Below are positions 1 through 11,091 of a stretch of DNA of 64,000 nucleotides, in pieces. The stretch is from Polynucleobacter finlandensis (lineage in GTDB: Bacteria; Pseudomonadota; Gammaproteobacteria; Burkholderiales; Burkholderiaceae): NCBI RefSeq assembly GCF_018881755.1, contig NZ_JACVPS010000010.1, positions 43,581 to 107,580 on the forward strand, written 5' to 3'. How positions within the stretch are numbered: position 1 is the first letter of the stretch; the number at the start of each line of letters is the position of its first letter. The notes beneath the pieces are model-generated. The model did not search any database. It was not told where the DNA came from and saw only the letters and a program-made list of their open reading frames with translations. The position numbers were made by a program, and so were the translations under genes.

Positions 1-1
1 T

Positions 2-790
2 GCGGTCTACCAGGACGACGTCCCCTGGGGCAACCGTGGAATGCCAAACAATCTTGTTAGACGTCGATGTGCCATTCGTTACAAAGAACAAATGATCCGC
101 ATTAAAAATACGGGCAGCATTGCGCTCGCTTTGTAAAACGGGACCAGTGTGATCAAGCAGTTGACCTAATTCTTCTACGGCATTACAGACGTCTGCACGC
201 AGCATGTTCTCACCAAAGAACTGGTGGAACATCCGACCCACAGGACTCTTCAAGAAAGCGACACCACCGGAGTGGCCAGGACAATGCCAAGAGTAAGAGC
301 CTTCAGAGGCGTAATTGGTTAAGGCACGGAAGAATGGTGGCGCTAATGAATCCAAGTACACCTTTGCCTCACGAATGATGTGACGCGCAACGAATTCTGG
401 GGTGTCTTCATTCATGTGAATGAAGCCATGCAACTCACGCAAGATGTCATTGGGCATATGGCGTGAAGTACGAGTCTCGCCGTATAAGAAGATTGGAATA
501 TCTTCATTGCGTTTGCGCACTTCAGTAATGAAGGCACGTAAATTATTCAAGGCAGGCAAATCATGATCTTCTGAATCAGAGATGAACTCTTCATCATCAA
601 TCGAAACGATAAAACAAGAGGCGCGCGAGGCTTGTTGCGCAAAGGAAGTCAAGTCACCATAACTTGTCAGGCCAATCACTTCCATGCCCTCGGTTTCAAT
701 CGCTTCCGCTAAGTCACGAATACCCGATCCCGAAATATTTTCGGAACGAAAGTCCTCATCAATAATAATGATTGGGAAACGAAATTTCAT
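2..790 (-). CDS. Orn/Lys/Arg decarboxylase, N-terminal part (runs off the window)
   Basis: PLP-dependent basic amino-acid decarboxylase of the Orn/Lys/Arg (fold III) group; only the first 263 residues lie in the window. The visible protein opens with the wing domain (MKFRFPIIIIDEDF), carries SYSWHCPGHSGG near residue 167 and the PLP-phosphate loop NGTSTSNK near 242, all typical of the biosynthetic or acid-inducible arginine/lysine/ornithine decarboxylases. The PLP lysine is outside the window, so the substrate cannot be told. It follows dcd by 46 bp on the same strand and may be cotranscribed. Family is certain; whether it makes putrescine, cadaverine or agmatine is open. Confidence 0.9.
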   Translation of the reverse strand, partial: MKFRFPIIIIDEDFRSENISGSGIRDLAEAIETEGMEVIGLTSYGDLTSFAQQASRASCFIVSIDDEEFISDSEDHDLPALNNLRAFITEVRKRNEDIPIFLYGETRTSRHMPNDILRELHGFIHMNEDTPEFVARHIIREAKVYLDSLAPPFFRALTNYASEGSYSWHCPGHSGGVAFLKSPVGRMFHQFFGENMLRADVCNAVEELGQLLDHTGPVLQSERNAARIFNADHLFFVTNGTSTSNKIVWHSTVAPGDVVLVDR

Positions 791-836
791 GACGACCCTT
801 TAGGTTTGCGAGCTAGAGTTTGAATACAGTAAAAAA

Positions 837-1403
837 TTAAGTCTTGGGCAGGGTCACGCCCCGCTGGCCTTGATATTTGCCGCCACGATCCTTATAGGAT
901 GTACCGCAAATCTCATCACTCTCAAAGAACAACACTTGAGCGCAACCTTCACCTGCGTAAATCTTTGCTGGTAATGGCGTAGTGTTAGAAAACTCTAAAG
1001 TGACATAGCCTTCCCACTCTGGTTCAAAGGGGGTGACGTTCACAATAATGCCGCAACGTGCATAAGTGCTCTTACCAACACAAACCGTCAGCACACTACG
1101 CGGGATCTTGAAATACTCCACAGTTCTTGCCAAAGCGAATGAGTTTGGTGGAATGATGCACACCGGACCTTTGAAATCGACAAAGGATTTGTCATCGAAA
1201 TTCTTAGGGTCAACAATCGTACTGTTGATATTGGTAAAGATCTTGAATTCATCTGCGCAACGAATGTCATAGCCATAGCTTGAAGTGCCATAACTAACGA
1301 TTTTGTTGCCGGCGTCATCTAGGCGAACTTGTCCAGGTTCAAATGGGCTGATCATGCCTTGCTCGCCCATACGGCGGATCCAGTGGTCTGATTTAATAGT
1401 CAT
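837..1403 (-). CDS. dcd: dCTP deaminase
   Basis: Deaminates dCTP to dUTP, feeding dTMP synthesis; a cytosolic homotrimer in the family. The 188-residue length is standard. The nucleotide-binding stretch KSTYARCGI (111-119), the catalytic glutamate in GYVTLEFSN (Glu137, equivalent to Glu138 of the E. coli enzyme) and [10 protein letters not shown] (151-160) are all present. The open frame extends upstream to 1442, but the start at 1403 gives the family N-terminus [12 protein letters not shown]. The conserved SKY-like glycine-rich C-terminus ([11 protein letters not shown]) is intact. It sits between fdhD and the decarboxylase on one strand. Confidence 0.96.
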   Translation of the reverse strand: MTIKSDHWIRRMGEQGMISPFEPGQVRLDDAGNKIVSYGTSSYGYDIRCADEFKIFTNINSTIVDPKNFDDKSFVDFKGPVCIIPPNSFALARTVEYFKIPRSVLTVCVGKSTYARCGIIVNVTPFEPEWEGYVTLEFSNTTPLPAKIYAGEGCAQVLFFESDEICGTSYKDRGGKYQGQRGVTLPKT

Positions 1404-1458
1404 GGCGGAATTGTAAAACCTTAGACTGCCAATGCCCACCAATTTGTAGGGATGAGGA

Positions 1459-2298
1459 CTAGCTAGCCTTGCTAAAAATGACCCGCTCAGGGGCGTTATA
1501 GATCTCGAAGTGCTTACCAGAGCAGCGCGATAGGAGCGTCAGATTGGTTTTGCGGGCTAGTTCGAGCCCCATCAGCGTTACCCCGGACCGGGTGAGCAAG
1601 AAAGGGATTTCCATCTGAACCCCCTTAATCACCATCTCCGAGGTCAAGCGCCCAGTTGTAAAGAAAACCAAATCTCGACCCGGCTTATTGTCCAGCCACA
1701 TCAGACCAGAAATAGAGTCCACCGCGTTGTGGCGCCCCACATCCTCAATAAAATGGAGTAAGCGAACGTGGCTTTCTCCAGAGCGCTCAAAAACAGCGCA
1801 GGCATGGACCGAGCCAGACTTCTTGTAAATGGTGTCGTGTATGCGGATGGCATCGACCAACTCGCTGATCGCCTCTTGAGCAAGCTTAGGGCCATCAGGC
1901 AAACGAATCTGGGCCATATCCTCCATCAGACCGCCAAACATGGTGCCCTGGCCGCAGCCGGTGGTGACTACCCGTTTGCTGGTAAGCGCGTCAATATCGA
2001 CCGTACTGCGTCGCGTCTTCACGGCGGCGGAATCCGTCTCCCAGTCCACCTGAATACTCTCAATATCGTCAATCGACTCCACTAAGCGTTGATTACGCAA
2101 GTAACCCAGTACCAAGGCCTCAGGAGCGCTCCCCAGCGTCATTAAGGTAACAACCTCACGCTTATCCAAATAAATGGTTAAAGGGCGCTCCCCAGGGACA
2201 TGGGTGGTTTTGAGGCGCCCCGCTTCATCCAATATCTCCACCTCATGCACTAGGGGCACGGAGGCGTTGGACATCTGGATTTTGTGGGGCAAAGCCAT
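1459..2298 (-). CDS. fdhD: Formate dehydrogenase accessory sulfurtransferase FdhD
   Basis: FdhD passes sulfur from a cysteine desulfurase to the molybdenum cofactor of formate dehydrogenases. The 279-residue protein has the family landmarks [10 protein letters not shown] (about 184-193) and [13 protein letters not shown] (about 214-226). The functional cysteine loop reads TTGCGQGTM with one cysteine (Cys115), whereas E. coli FdhD uses a CxxC pair (Cys121/Cys124). No formate dehydrogenase is in the window, although formate is the expected product of the oxalate locus at 12-18 kb. It is divergent from metG and upstream of dcd on the same strand. Confidence 0.93.
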   Translation of the reverse strand: MALPHKIQMSNASVPLVHEVEILDEAGRLKTTHVPGERPLTIYLDKREVVTLMTLGSAPEALVLGYLRNQRLVESIDDIESIQVDWETDSAAVKTRRSTVDIDALTSKRVVTTGCGQGTMFGGLMEDMAQIRLPDGPKLAQEAISELVDAIRIHDTIYKKSGSVHACAVFERSGESHVRLLHFIEDVGRHNAVDSISGLMWLDNKPGRDLVFFTTGRLTSEMVIKGVQMEIPFLLTRSGVTLMGLELARKTNLTLLSRCSGKHFEIYNAPERVIFSKAS

Positions 2299-2354
2299 AA
2301 AACATCTCTTAAATTGGTTTCAAATCGGTATTCACTTTAACCGCAGACTAAAAT

Positions 2355-2381
2355 TGGTGCTCAAGTAAACCCTAAGCACCA
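2355..2381. promoter_or_regulatory. Inverted repeat in the fdhD/metG divergent intergenic region
   Basis: Arms TGGTGCT (2355-2361) and AGCACCA (2375-2381) are perfect complements around a 13-base spacer, between the divergent fdhD and metG starts. No T-run follows on either strand, so a terminator is unlikely. It could be an operator or part of the metG leader; no regulator is identified. Confidence 0.35.
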
Positions 2382-2443
2382 TAATCTTGTCTTCAGTTTA
2401 TCGATTTCATTCTTGTCATATTTAATTTTTAAGTTAGCTTTAC

Positions 2444-4114
2444 ATGAGTAGCCCAAACCGCCGCCTTCTTGTTACCTCCGCCTTGCCGTATGCCAATGGT
2501 CAAATCCATATTGGGCATTTGGTGGAATACGTACAAACCGATATTTGGGTGCGCTACCAAAGAATGCGTGGTCATGAGGTGCACTACGTTGGCGCCGATG
2601 ACACCCATGGCACACCAATCATGCTGCGCGCTGAAAAAGAAGGCATTACTCCCAAAGAGCTCATCGCCAACGTTTGGAAAGAACATAAGCGCGACTTTGA
2701 TGACTTTTTAATTTCTTTTGACAACTACTACACCACCGATAGTCCAGAGAACGAAAAGTTAGCCCAAAGCATTTATCTGAAGCTACGCGATGCTGGTCTC
2801 ATTGAGATGCGCTCGATTGAGCAAGCCTACGATCCCGTTAAAGAAATGTTCTTACCAGATCGCTTCATTAAAGGGGAGTGCCCTAAGTGCGGCGCTAAAG
2901 ACCAATATGGTGACTCTTGTGAAAAGTGTGGCGCAACTTACTCCCCTACTGATCTAAAAAATCCTTTCTCGGTAGTGAGTGGTGCAACACCAATCAAAAA
3001 AGTATCTGATCACTATTTTTTCAAACTTTCTGATCCGCGTTGCGAGACATTCTTACGCGAATGGACCCAAGTCAAAACACCTTTGCAGCCTGAAGCTCGC
3101 AACAAGATGAAAGAGTGGGTTGGCCAACCAGGTGAAAGCAAGCTAAGCGACTGGGACATCTCCCGCGACGCCCCTTATTTTGGCTTTGAGATTCCGGATG
3201 CGCCCGGCAAGTACTTCTATGTATGGCTTGACGCCCCAATTGGCTACTACGCCAGCTTCCTCAATTACTGTCAGGCCAAGGGCCTAGACTTTGATGAGTG
3301 GGTGAAACCAGATACCACTACCGAGCAATACCATTTCATCGGCAAAGATATTTTGTATTTCCACACCCTCTTCTGGCCTGCAACTTTACAGTTTGCTGGC
3401 TATCGCACACCTACCAATGTATTTGCTCACGGCTTCTTAACTGTTGATGGTGAAAAAATGAGTAAGTCACGTGGCACGCTCATCTCTGCCCATAGTGTGA
3501 TTGAGTGTGGCTTTAATCCTGAATGGTTCCGTTATTACTTTGCCACTAAGCTTAATGACAGCATGGAAGATTTAGATTTAAATCTTCAAGATTTTGTTGC
3601 AAGAGTGAATAGCGACTTACTTGGTAAGTACATCAACATTGCTAGTCGTAGCGCTGGATTTTTAGTGAAGCGTTTTGGTGGCGTGGTTTCTGATGAAGCA
3701 ATGAATCATCCTTTGCTAACTGAGATTAGAAGCGCAAGTGAAAAAATCGCAGCCCTGTATGAAGGTCGCGAATATGCCAAGGCATTGCGCACCATCATGG
3801 AACTCGCTGATAAGGTCAATGCTTTTGTTGATGGCAATAAACCCTGGGAAATTGCCAAAGATCTGGCACGCGAAGCGGATCTACAAAGTGTCTGCAGCGT
3901 TACATTAGAGGCCTTCAGAATGCTGAGTCTGTATTTGAAGCCGGTCTTGCCGCAAGTTGTAGCTGGCGTTGAGGCGTTCTTATCCTTGCCAACGATGGAC
4001 TGGAATGCCGTGAATACGCCTCTTTCCAGCAAAAATCCCATCAATGCCTACAAACACCTCATGACCCGCGTAGAGGCCCCTCAAATTGAGGCTTTACTAG
4101 CTGCAAACCTCTAA
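2444..4114 (+). CDS. metG: Methionyl-tRNA synthetase, short form
   Basis: Class I aminoacyl-tRNA synthetase charging tRNA-Met. The HIGH signature is HIGH at residues 22-25 (after ALPYANGQI), the zinc knuckle CPKC...CEKC is near 146-162, and the KMSKS loop follows GEK near 339-343. The anticodon-binding helical domain runs to the C-terminus. At 556 residues it stops just after [14 protein letters not shown] and lacks the C-terminal Trbp111-like tRNA-binding domain that dimeric forms such as the 677-residue E. coli enzyme carry. The start gives [19 protein letters not shown], as in relatives. Confidence 0.97.
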   Translation: MSSPNRRLLVTSALPYANGQIHIGHLVEYVQTDIWVRYQRMRGHEVHYVGADDTHGTPIMLRAEKEGITPKELIANVWKEHKRDFDDFLISFDNYYTTDSPENEKLAQSIYLKLRDAGLIEMRSIEQAYDPVKEMFLPDRFIKGECPKCGAKDQYGDSCEKCGATYSPTDLKNPFSVVSGATPIKKVSDHYFFKLSDPRCETFLREWTQVKTPLQPEARNKMKEWVGQPGESKLSDWDISRDAPYFGFEIPDAPGKYFYVWLDAPIGYYASFLNYCQAKGLDFDEWVKPDTTTEQYHFIGKDILYFHTLFWPATLQFAGYRTPTNVFAHGFLTVDGEKMSKSRGTLISAHSVIECGFNPEWFRYYFATKLNDSMEDLDLNLQDFVARVNSDLLGKYINIASRSAGFLVKRFGGVVSDEAMNHPLLTEIRSASEKIAALYEGREYAKALRTIMELADKVNAFVDGNKPWEIAKDLAREADLQSVCSVTLEAFRMLSLYLKPVLPQVVAGVEAFLSLPTMDWNAVNTPLSSKNPINAYKHLMTRVEAPQIEALLAANL

Positions 4115-4254
4115 AAACCATCTATTTCAGTCGGGCAGAGGAAAAGTCGACTGAGTTGGATGAAAAATCGTTAATAATGATAGTTCTAGCCCCGTTGTAG
4201 TCTTGGGGTAACTTTTATAAGTTATTGAATTAATTCAGAATTTTAGGAAATATG

Positions 4255-4435
4255 ATGGCACGTTATCAATCCGAATTCACACAGTTCTTAAATGAACTCA
4301 AATCCGAGAAACCACACCTCGAGGCAGATCAGCAAGCTGGTCGCTCACTCCTCTGGGATAAAGAGCCACTAAGCACTGAAGATTTACGTCGCGCAAAAGC
4401 AGCGAAGTTGAAGCAACGCGCTTACGTTTATTCGA

Positions 4436-4443
<8 letters not shown>
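4255..4443 (+). CDS. DUF3460 family small protein
   Basis: A 62-residue protein of unknown function that matches the Burkholderiales DUF3460 family: the opening ARYQSEFTQFLNELK and the central SLLWDKEPL are the recognisable landmarks. It is hydrophilic and charged, with no signal peptide or membrane segment. Two adjacent ATG codons (4252 and 4255) are possible starts; 4255 is preferred because it puts the AGGA motif six bases upstream instead of three. The stop overlaps the scpA start, so it leads the scpA-panC operon, which is the usual context of this family in the order. Confidence 0.88.
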
Positions 4444-6147
<1,704 letters not shown>

Positions 6148-6233
6148 GTAGCCCGAAGACAGTTTTTTCAAAACTAAGCATCGCATTAATGACTTGAATA
6201 TACTGAGACCTAACCAATCTCAAAGGATTAGTC

Positions 6234-7532
6234 ATGAACCGTTTTGGGCGCCGTCTACTGCTGGTCATTGCCTGTAGCTCTCTTTTCCCTTTGGCTGCTG
6301 AGGCTGCCCCTGCGGTCCCACCCTTTTATGTTGCAGCCTCCAAAATAAAACCTGAGGGCAAACTCGGGCAGGTGGTCAAGAAAGAAAAAGTAGCAACAGA
6401 GATATCGGGCGCTCAGGCTTGGCGCATTGCCTACATTTCTTCAGATGTAAACGATCTCAAAACAATTTCAACCGGCCTATTGATTGCGCCAGTGGGTCCA
6501 GCTCCGAAAGAGGGTCGCCCAATTGTTTCCTGGTCTCACGGTACGACAGGTAGTGCGCAAAATTGCGGCCCTTCGCAACAAATTAATCCAGCCGTACCTT
6601 TAAATGAGTACTACCTCATGAATGGCAATTCTTGGGAGGATTACGGCGTCCTCTCCGTAACTGAATTTATCAAACAAGGTTATGTTGTCGTAGCCACTGA
6701 TTATCAAGGGCTTGGTGGTGGTGGCAAGCACCAATATGCCGTTGGGCAAACACAAGGTCGAGATGCGATCAATGCCATTCGTGCAGCGGGCGCCATCAAG
6801 GAAACGGGCGCTGGTAAGAAGGCTCTACTTTATGGCTGGTCCGAGGGTGGCTACTCTGTTCTGTCTGCTGGCGGCTCTCCTGACTATCTAGCCAAAAAAG
6901 GGACTGCCTTTGATGGTATCGAACTCGTTGGCGTTGTAGCTCTGTCTCCAGTGAACGTATCAGGGGTCGCGCAATTTGCCTTGAGTAGCAGTCAGACTCC
7001 AGAGCAAGCGATGGAGAAAATCACTGCCCCTTTGTCACAAAATATTTTTATGTGGGGCCATTTAGCAGGAATGATGTATGGCTTACAGGCAGCATACCCA
7101 GAAAAACTGCAACTGACTGATTGGTTCACTCCTGAGGGTGCCAAAGCGTTTGATGTACTCTCAAACAATAAATGTTTTCATGTCTTAAGTGACTCATTGA
7201 CATACAGCTATGGTGAAAATTACAAGTCCTTAGTCAAACCAACACCAAGCAATACCAAAGCATGGATCGATGCCTTGATTGTTGGTGGAGTACCAAATAA
7301 GGCGCCCACAGTACCGGTGCTCGTGTTTCGCGGAACAAAAGATGCTGTTCCCAAACCAATGGTCGATATCTACGAAGCTCAGATGTGCAAATTAGGTGCC
7401 AATGTGAAGCATATTGAACTTGACGGGGCAACCCACTTCACTAGCCCCGTAGAAGCGCAGCAAACGTTCTTGCCTTGGGTTAAAGATCGCTTTGCCAATA
7501 AACCGCTTGCAAATGGGTGCCCAAAAAGCTAA
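6234..7532 (+). CDS. Secreted alpha/beta-hydrolase of the secretory lipase (LIP) type
   Basis: A 432-residue exported hydrolase. Residues 1-24 form a Sec signal peptide ending AAEA. The fold carries DYQGLG, the nucleophile elbow GWSEGG (Ser203), an acid in GTKDAVPKP (near Asp368) and His401 in DGATHF, a complete Ser-Asp-His triad. Architecture and the GWSEGG elbow match the secretory lipase family of fungi and bacteria, acting on triglycerides or other esters in the periplasm or medium. It is monocistronic, closed by the terminator at 7571. The substrate cannot be told from sequence. Confidence 0.85.
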   Translation: MNRFGRRLLLVIACSSLFPLAAEAAPAVPPFYVAASKIKPEGKLGQVVKKEKVATEISGAQAWRIAYISSDVNDLKTISTGLLIAPVGPAPKEGRPIVSWSHGTTGSAQNCGPSQQINPAVPLNEYYLMNGNSWEDYGVLSVTEFIKQGYVVVATDYQGLGGGGKHQYAVGQTQGRDAINAIRAAGAIKETGAGKKALLYGWSEGGYSVLSAGGSPDYLAKKGTAFDGIELVGVVALSPVNVSGVAQFALSSSQTPEQAMEKITAPLSQNIFMWGHLAGMMYGLQAAYPEKLQLTDWFTPEGAKAFDVLSNNKCFHVLSDSLTYSYGENYKSLVKPTPSNTKAWIDALIVGGVPNKAPTVPVLVFRGTKDAVPKPMVDIYEAQMCKLGANVKHIELDGATHFTSPVEAQQTFLPWVKDRFANKPLANGCPKS

Positions 7533-7570
7533 CGACTCTTCATTTGATGACCTGCCATATCTGATGTAAA

Positions 7571-7597
7571 AAAACCACCTTCGGGTGGTTTTTCTTT
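7571..7597 (+). terminator. Rho-independent terminator after the secreted hydrolase
   Basis: The stem AAAACCACC (7571-7579), loop TTCG and GGTGGTTTT (7584-7592) is perfectly paired and followed by T-rich sequence TTTCTTT. It sits 38 bp beyond the hydrolase stop. The A-run on its left could also serve the minus-strand gene side, but the nearest minus gene ends 180 bp away. Confidence 0.9.
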
Positions 7598-7753
7598 GCT
7601 TACTCTATGGCCGCTTTGGCTTGGAAATCACCCAATTTCCAAATTAAATCAGATGGCTCAAATCGGCAACAAGGGGCTATTCGCAAGATTCCAGAAGGAC
7701 TGCAAATGAAGTAAAAATGCTGATGACTGAAAACTAGTGCATAAGCCTAGGAA

Positions 7754-8464
7754 TTAAAAGCGGTAGCCAATACCAACAACTAAATCAAAGCCTACGGCAT
7801 TAGATGGAGAGTTAATTAAATATCCCCCATTAGTTAGAACAGAGACCTGCTTCTCTCTATTCACTGCATAGTTAGCCTCCCCAAGGAGGTAAATGGCGTC
7901 TGTAACCATTTGCTTATAGCCAAGCCCATAAAGAGTGCCATTCACTTTGACGGATTGCTGGGGATAATTGAGATCGGGGGAGTTCGCTGAGGCACTAGCA
8001 TGTGTAGTAGCCGCAGCATATCCAAGTTTGACATATACCAAACGGTTAGTATCAATCGCATACCCTGGAATAAGAGAGATGCTGTAAGCATTGTTAACGT
8101 TGTAAACACCGTAGGCCGAACTACCAGAAGCGGTCGCAGTTGTAGTCGCAGAACTTGAGGCCCCAGGGCTTATAGCAACGCCGATGCCAAGTAGATAGGT
8201 ATCGTTAAATGCAAAGTTATAACCAGCACCAAAACTGCCGGTTGGTCCATTTGCGTGGGTAGCGGTTGAGTATGTGGGGATAATATGAGCACCACCAGGT
8301 GTTGTTGTGGTTGTAGCAGCAGTGGCTTTGGGGATATAACTTTCATAGCCTATTGCTACTTGGCCATAAGCGCCTTCCCAAGCATTGGATTTGGTTTGCG
8401 CGCCGCTGATGCTGACCATTGCAAAATACGACAAAAAACCTATTAAAGGTATCTTGTAATTCAT
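7754..8464 (-). CDS. Outer-membrane beta-barrel-like protein
   Basis: A 236-residue exported protein with a Sec signal peptide (MNYKIPLIGFLSYFAMVS...ISGAQ), alternating hydrophobic/aromatic strands such as YGQVAIGYESY, and a C-terminal GIGYRF ending in phenylalanine, the hallmark read by the BAM complex. Between strands are loops rich in Thr/Ala/Ser, notably ATAATTTTTPGG near residue 45-57 and TTTATASGSSA. The frame is open to 8497, but 8464 has a strong GTAGGAG Shine-Dalgarno and begins the signal peptide. Similar in size to OmpW/OmpA-barrel porin-like proteins but not assigned. It sits downstream of the kinase/regulator pair on the same strand. Confidence 0.75.
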   Translation of the reverse strand: MNYKIPLIGFLSYFAMVSISGAQTKSNAWEGAYGQVAIGYESYIPKATAATTTTTPGGAHIIPTYSTATHANGPTGSFGAGYNFAFNDTYLLGIGVAISPGASSSATTTATASGSSAYGVYNVNNAYSISLIPGYAIDTNRLVYVKLGYAAATTHASASANSPDLNYPQQSVKVNGTLYGLGYKQMVTDAIYLLGEANYAVNREKQVSVLTNGGYLINSPSNAVGFDLVVGIGYRF

Positions 8465-8523
8465 TATTTGTCTCCTACTATTTTTATTATTAATCAATAC
8501 TTAATTACGGTGCATCAAGAAAA

Positions 8524-10320
8524 TTACTTTTTAATATGTTTAAGAATTTCACTGGGTTCAATTGGTTTATACAATGCCTTGATACTCAAATCATCAAATA
8601 TTTTGAGGTGTTCAGGTGATGTGTCTGCCGTAACGATGATTGCTGGAATATCGGCATTAAATTGTTCGCGAATTTTCTGAATATAAGAAGCTCCATTCTC
8701 AAATCCCAATCTGTAGTCACTCAAGATAAAATCCAAGTGAGATATTTTTTCTAGCTCAGAATAAAATTCACCAGCATTCAATGGAATGGGATGCACGACA
8801 AATCCAGCTGCCGTAAAAAACTGATAATAGGCATTTAGTAAAACATCGTCATCTTCAATTATTGCTAAATGACCTAAATGTAAACACTGAGAATCTTCCA
8901 ATGTAAAGGCAGAACAATCGTCACCCAGCACTTGATTGGCTGCAGCAGTTTTATCTAAAAGGGCTTCGGGTTCTATAGTGGCAAAATAGGTTTTTAGTGT
9001 GAAGACGGACCCCCTTCCCAGATCTGATTCAACGGAAAGCGTAGCGCCAATGAGTTTGATGATGCGATTTACGATGGAAAGACCAAGCCCTAGGCCATCA
9101 TGTAGAGCGCGGGTATGTTGGCCACGGTAAAACTCTTTGTATATTGAATTTAGATCTTCCTTGCTCATGCCTAAGCCTGTATCACGGATCTGGACTACAA
9201 GCCCCTGGGTGTCTTGGGTGAATAAAACATCAATACCTCCAGACTCTGTGTACTGGATAGCATTGGAAATAATGTTCATCAAAATCTGAGTGAGCAATGC
9301 CAAATCGCCATACGCGTTCATATTTTGGTATTTAAAATTCAAATTCAAATTTTTCGCTTTGGCAATCGGTACAAGTAATCCCTGAAGATTGGATGCCAAG
9401 ACACTGACATCAAATAAGGTATTTTTAACCAAAATACTCTGGGAATCCAATTTGCTAATATCTAAAAGAGCATTAAACATTCTATTTAATTGATCGGCAC
9501 TAAACTTCAACTTACCAATAATTAATTTTTCATCTTCATCCATCTTCTGATCATTTAGCAAAGCTAAGAAAATATTGATTGCTTGCATTGGTTGGCGTAG
9601 ATCATGGCTAGCTGTCGCAATGAAGTCTGACTTAGCAGCATTGGCAGCAATGGATGCATCTTTTTCAATGGTCAACTCATCTAAAAGCGCATCATTTTTA
9701 AATTTGAGGATTAAGTTTTTTTCCCAAGATAGTGAAAAAAGTGAACCTAATTTTAGGGAATAGTAAAAGAACAGGGCGGCACCAGTAACAATCGGCCAGT
9801 GCACAACAGCGTTGGGAATGAAAATATAGTAAACGAATAGACATATTTGTAACGGGGCTATGAAGGAAACTAAAGTACTCCAATTCAGACAGTTCCCATA
9901 CATATTGATGAAAATAAAAATCAAAGTAATGGTGTAATAAAGTAAGTAATATTCTAGGGAGTACGTAGGGAGCAAGATTAGCCAGCCAAATCCCCAACAT
10001 GCTGACGAAAGCCCAATAGCCCAATTCATTTTCAGAATATTTTTATCAATATTCTTTTGAGGGTTCGTAGATAAAACCAAATATGCCCTGATTAAAAGGC
10101 ATATATTGGTAACAATAAACCACAAGTAAAATCGATCATATCCAGCTGATTCAGCAAAGAGTACGAGGCATAAAATGGGTCCTAAAAAGGCTGGAAAAAG
10201 ACTTTCTTTAGCCACCTTCAACATGTGCACTAATTTCTCATATTGCAGCTGCTTGATTTGATCTGGCGAAAGATCAATACTTCGCTTGTTTAAGAATTTA
10301 GATATGTTTAGTTCAATCAT
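8524..10320 (-). CDS. Membrane hybrid sensor histidine kinase with C-terminal receiver
   Basis: A 598-residue kinase. Residues 41-195 hold about six to seven membrane helices with almost no periplasmic domain, suggesting sensing within the membrane. Next come HisKA with the phospho-acceptor His239 in ATASHDLRQPMQ, HATPase_c with N-box NIISNAIQY (349-357), DTGLGM (380-385) and GLGLGLSIV, then a receiver (about 484-598) with Asp490/Asp491, phospho-acceptor Asp535 in LSDYRLG and Lys585. The HDLRQP H-box is typical of hybrid kinases paired with LuxR-type regulators in proteobacteria. Its start overlaps the response regulator stop by 4 bp. The signal is unknown. Confidence 0.93.
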   Translation of the reverse strand: MIELNISKFLNKRSIDLSPDQIKQLQYEKLVHMLKVAKESLFPAFLGPILCLVLFAESAGYDRFYLWFIVTNICLLIRAYLVLSTNPQKNIDKNILKMNWAIGLSSACWGFGWLILLPTYSLEYYLLYYTITLIFIFINMYGNCLNWSTLVSFIAPLQICLFVYYIFIPNAVVHWPIVTGAALFFYYSLKLGSLFSLSWEKNLILKFKNDALLDELTIEKDASIAANAAKSDFIATASHDLRQPMQAINIFLALLNDQKMDEDEKLIIGKLKFSADQLNRMFNALLDISKLDSQSILVKNTLFDVSVLASNLQGLLVPIAKAKNLNLNFKYQNMNAYGDLALLTQILMNIISNAIQYTESGGIDVLFTQDTQGLVVQIRDTGLGMSKEDLNSIYKEFYRGQHTRALHDGLGLGLSIVNRIIKLIGATLSVESDLGRGSVFTLKTYFATIEPEALLDKTAAANQVLGDDCSAFTLEDSQCLHLGHLAIIEDDDVLLNAYYQFFTAAGFVVHPIPLNAGEFYSELEKISHLDFILSDYRLGFENGASYIQKIREQFNADIPAIIVTADTSPEHLKIFDDLSIKALYKPIEPSEILKHIKK

Positions 10321-10904
10321 ATTAAGTTCAATTGCTTAGCTTTATTGATAGCCTGAACTCGATTGGACACCTTTAGCTCTTTGAAAATTGCATTAATGTG
10401 GACTTTGACTGTTTGTTCTTTTATTTCAAAGTTATATGCAATGACTTTATTTGATTGGCCTTGAGCAATACATTTAAGTATTTCATATTGTCTTCCTGTC
10501 AAACCGGTAGCAACAGCCTCAGGCAGAAAAGTAGACATCATTGCGTAAATCTGGCTATAGATCTGTTCAACATCATTATTTTTAGAAATAAAAATCTGAC
10601 AGCCAGCTTCTAAACATTTTTCCTTCCAGGCATCTTCTTCAAGCCCTGATATCGCTGCAATATTGGTTACATTACTCAATTTTTTAAATTCAAGTATTCC
10701 AAATAAGGGATCAAGGGAGTCTGGGATGCTAAGGTCTAATAAAATTGTCCAAGGGACATTCTTAGACTTAGCTAGGCTAATGCCATCAGAAATATTAGAT
10801 GCGCTAAATACCTCGATAGCATGTACGTTGAATCTTCTTGTTAGGTAAAGATGCAATGCATCTCGATAAACGGGGTGGTCATCAACGATTAATAATGCAG
10901 ACAT
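10317..10904 (-). CDS. LuxR/NarL-type response regulator
   Basis: A 195-residue response regulator: receiver 1-120 with Asp8/Asp9 (VDDHP), phospho-acceptor Asp57 in LLDLSIPD and Lys108 in FISKNND, then a LuxR HTH from about 136 (LTGRQYEILKCIAQG...VKVHINAIFKELKVSNRVQA). The ATGA overlap with the kinase downstream makes a bicistronic two-component system. The 278-base region upstream, shared with the divergent small genes, holds a perfect 10-bp-arm inverted repeat that is a plausible binding site. Compact domain order matches FixJ/NarL-family regulators; targets are unknown. Confidence 0.93.
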   Translation of the reverse strand: MSALLIVDDHPVYRDALHLYLTRRFNVHAIEVFSASNISDGISLAKSKNVPWTILLDLSIPDSLDPLFGILEFKKLSNVTNIAAISGLEEDAWKEKCLEAGCQIFISKNNDVEQIYSQIYAMMSTFLPEAVATGLTGRQYEILKCIAQGQSNKVIAYNFEIKEQTVKVHINAIFKELKVSNRVQAINKAKQLNLI

Positions 10905-11045
10905 CAGAAAGATTTATCTCTTAAGTTTATGGGACGATTAAGCATAATTAGTTTGATCTCTGAATGCTATCTATATTTGATAGGCATAAACACTAGTTTT
11001 TTAGAGGCTTTCCAAGCTTACTCGGCCCTGAATATTTGGCCTATA

Positions 11046-11071
11046 GAACTTTAGTTCTAGCACTAAAGTTC
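11046..11071. promoter_or_regulatory. Perfect inverted repeat between the response regulator and the divergent small genes
   Basis: Arms GAACTTTAGT (11046-11055) and ACTAAAGTTC (11062-11071) are exact reverse complements separated by six bases. There is no following T-run on either strand, so it reads as a protein-binding dyad rather than a terminator. Candidate binders are the adjacent LuxR-type regulator or the winged-helix protein at 11726. Confidence 0.5.
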
Positions 11072-11091
11072 CTCATTCTCCCTACAAATAA

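Noticed and set aside
4180..4225. Promoter TTGTAG/TATAAG before the DUF3460-scpA operon
   Set aside because: Spacing is about 15 bp and the -35 is poor, so the call is not reliable.
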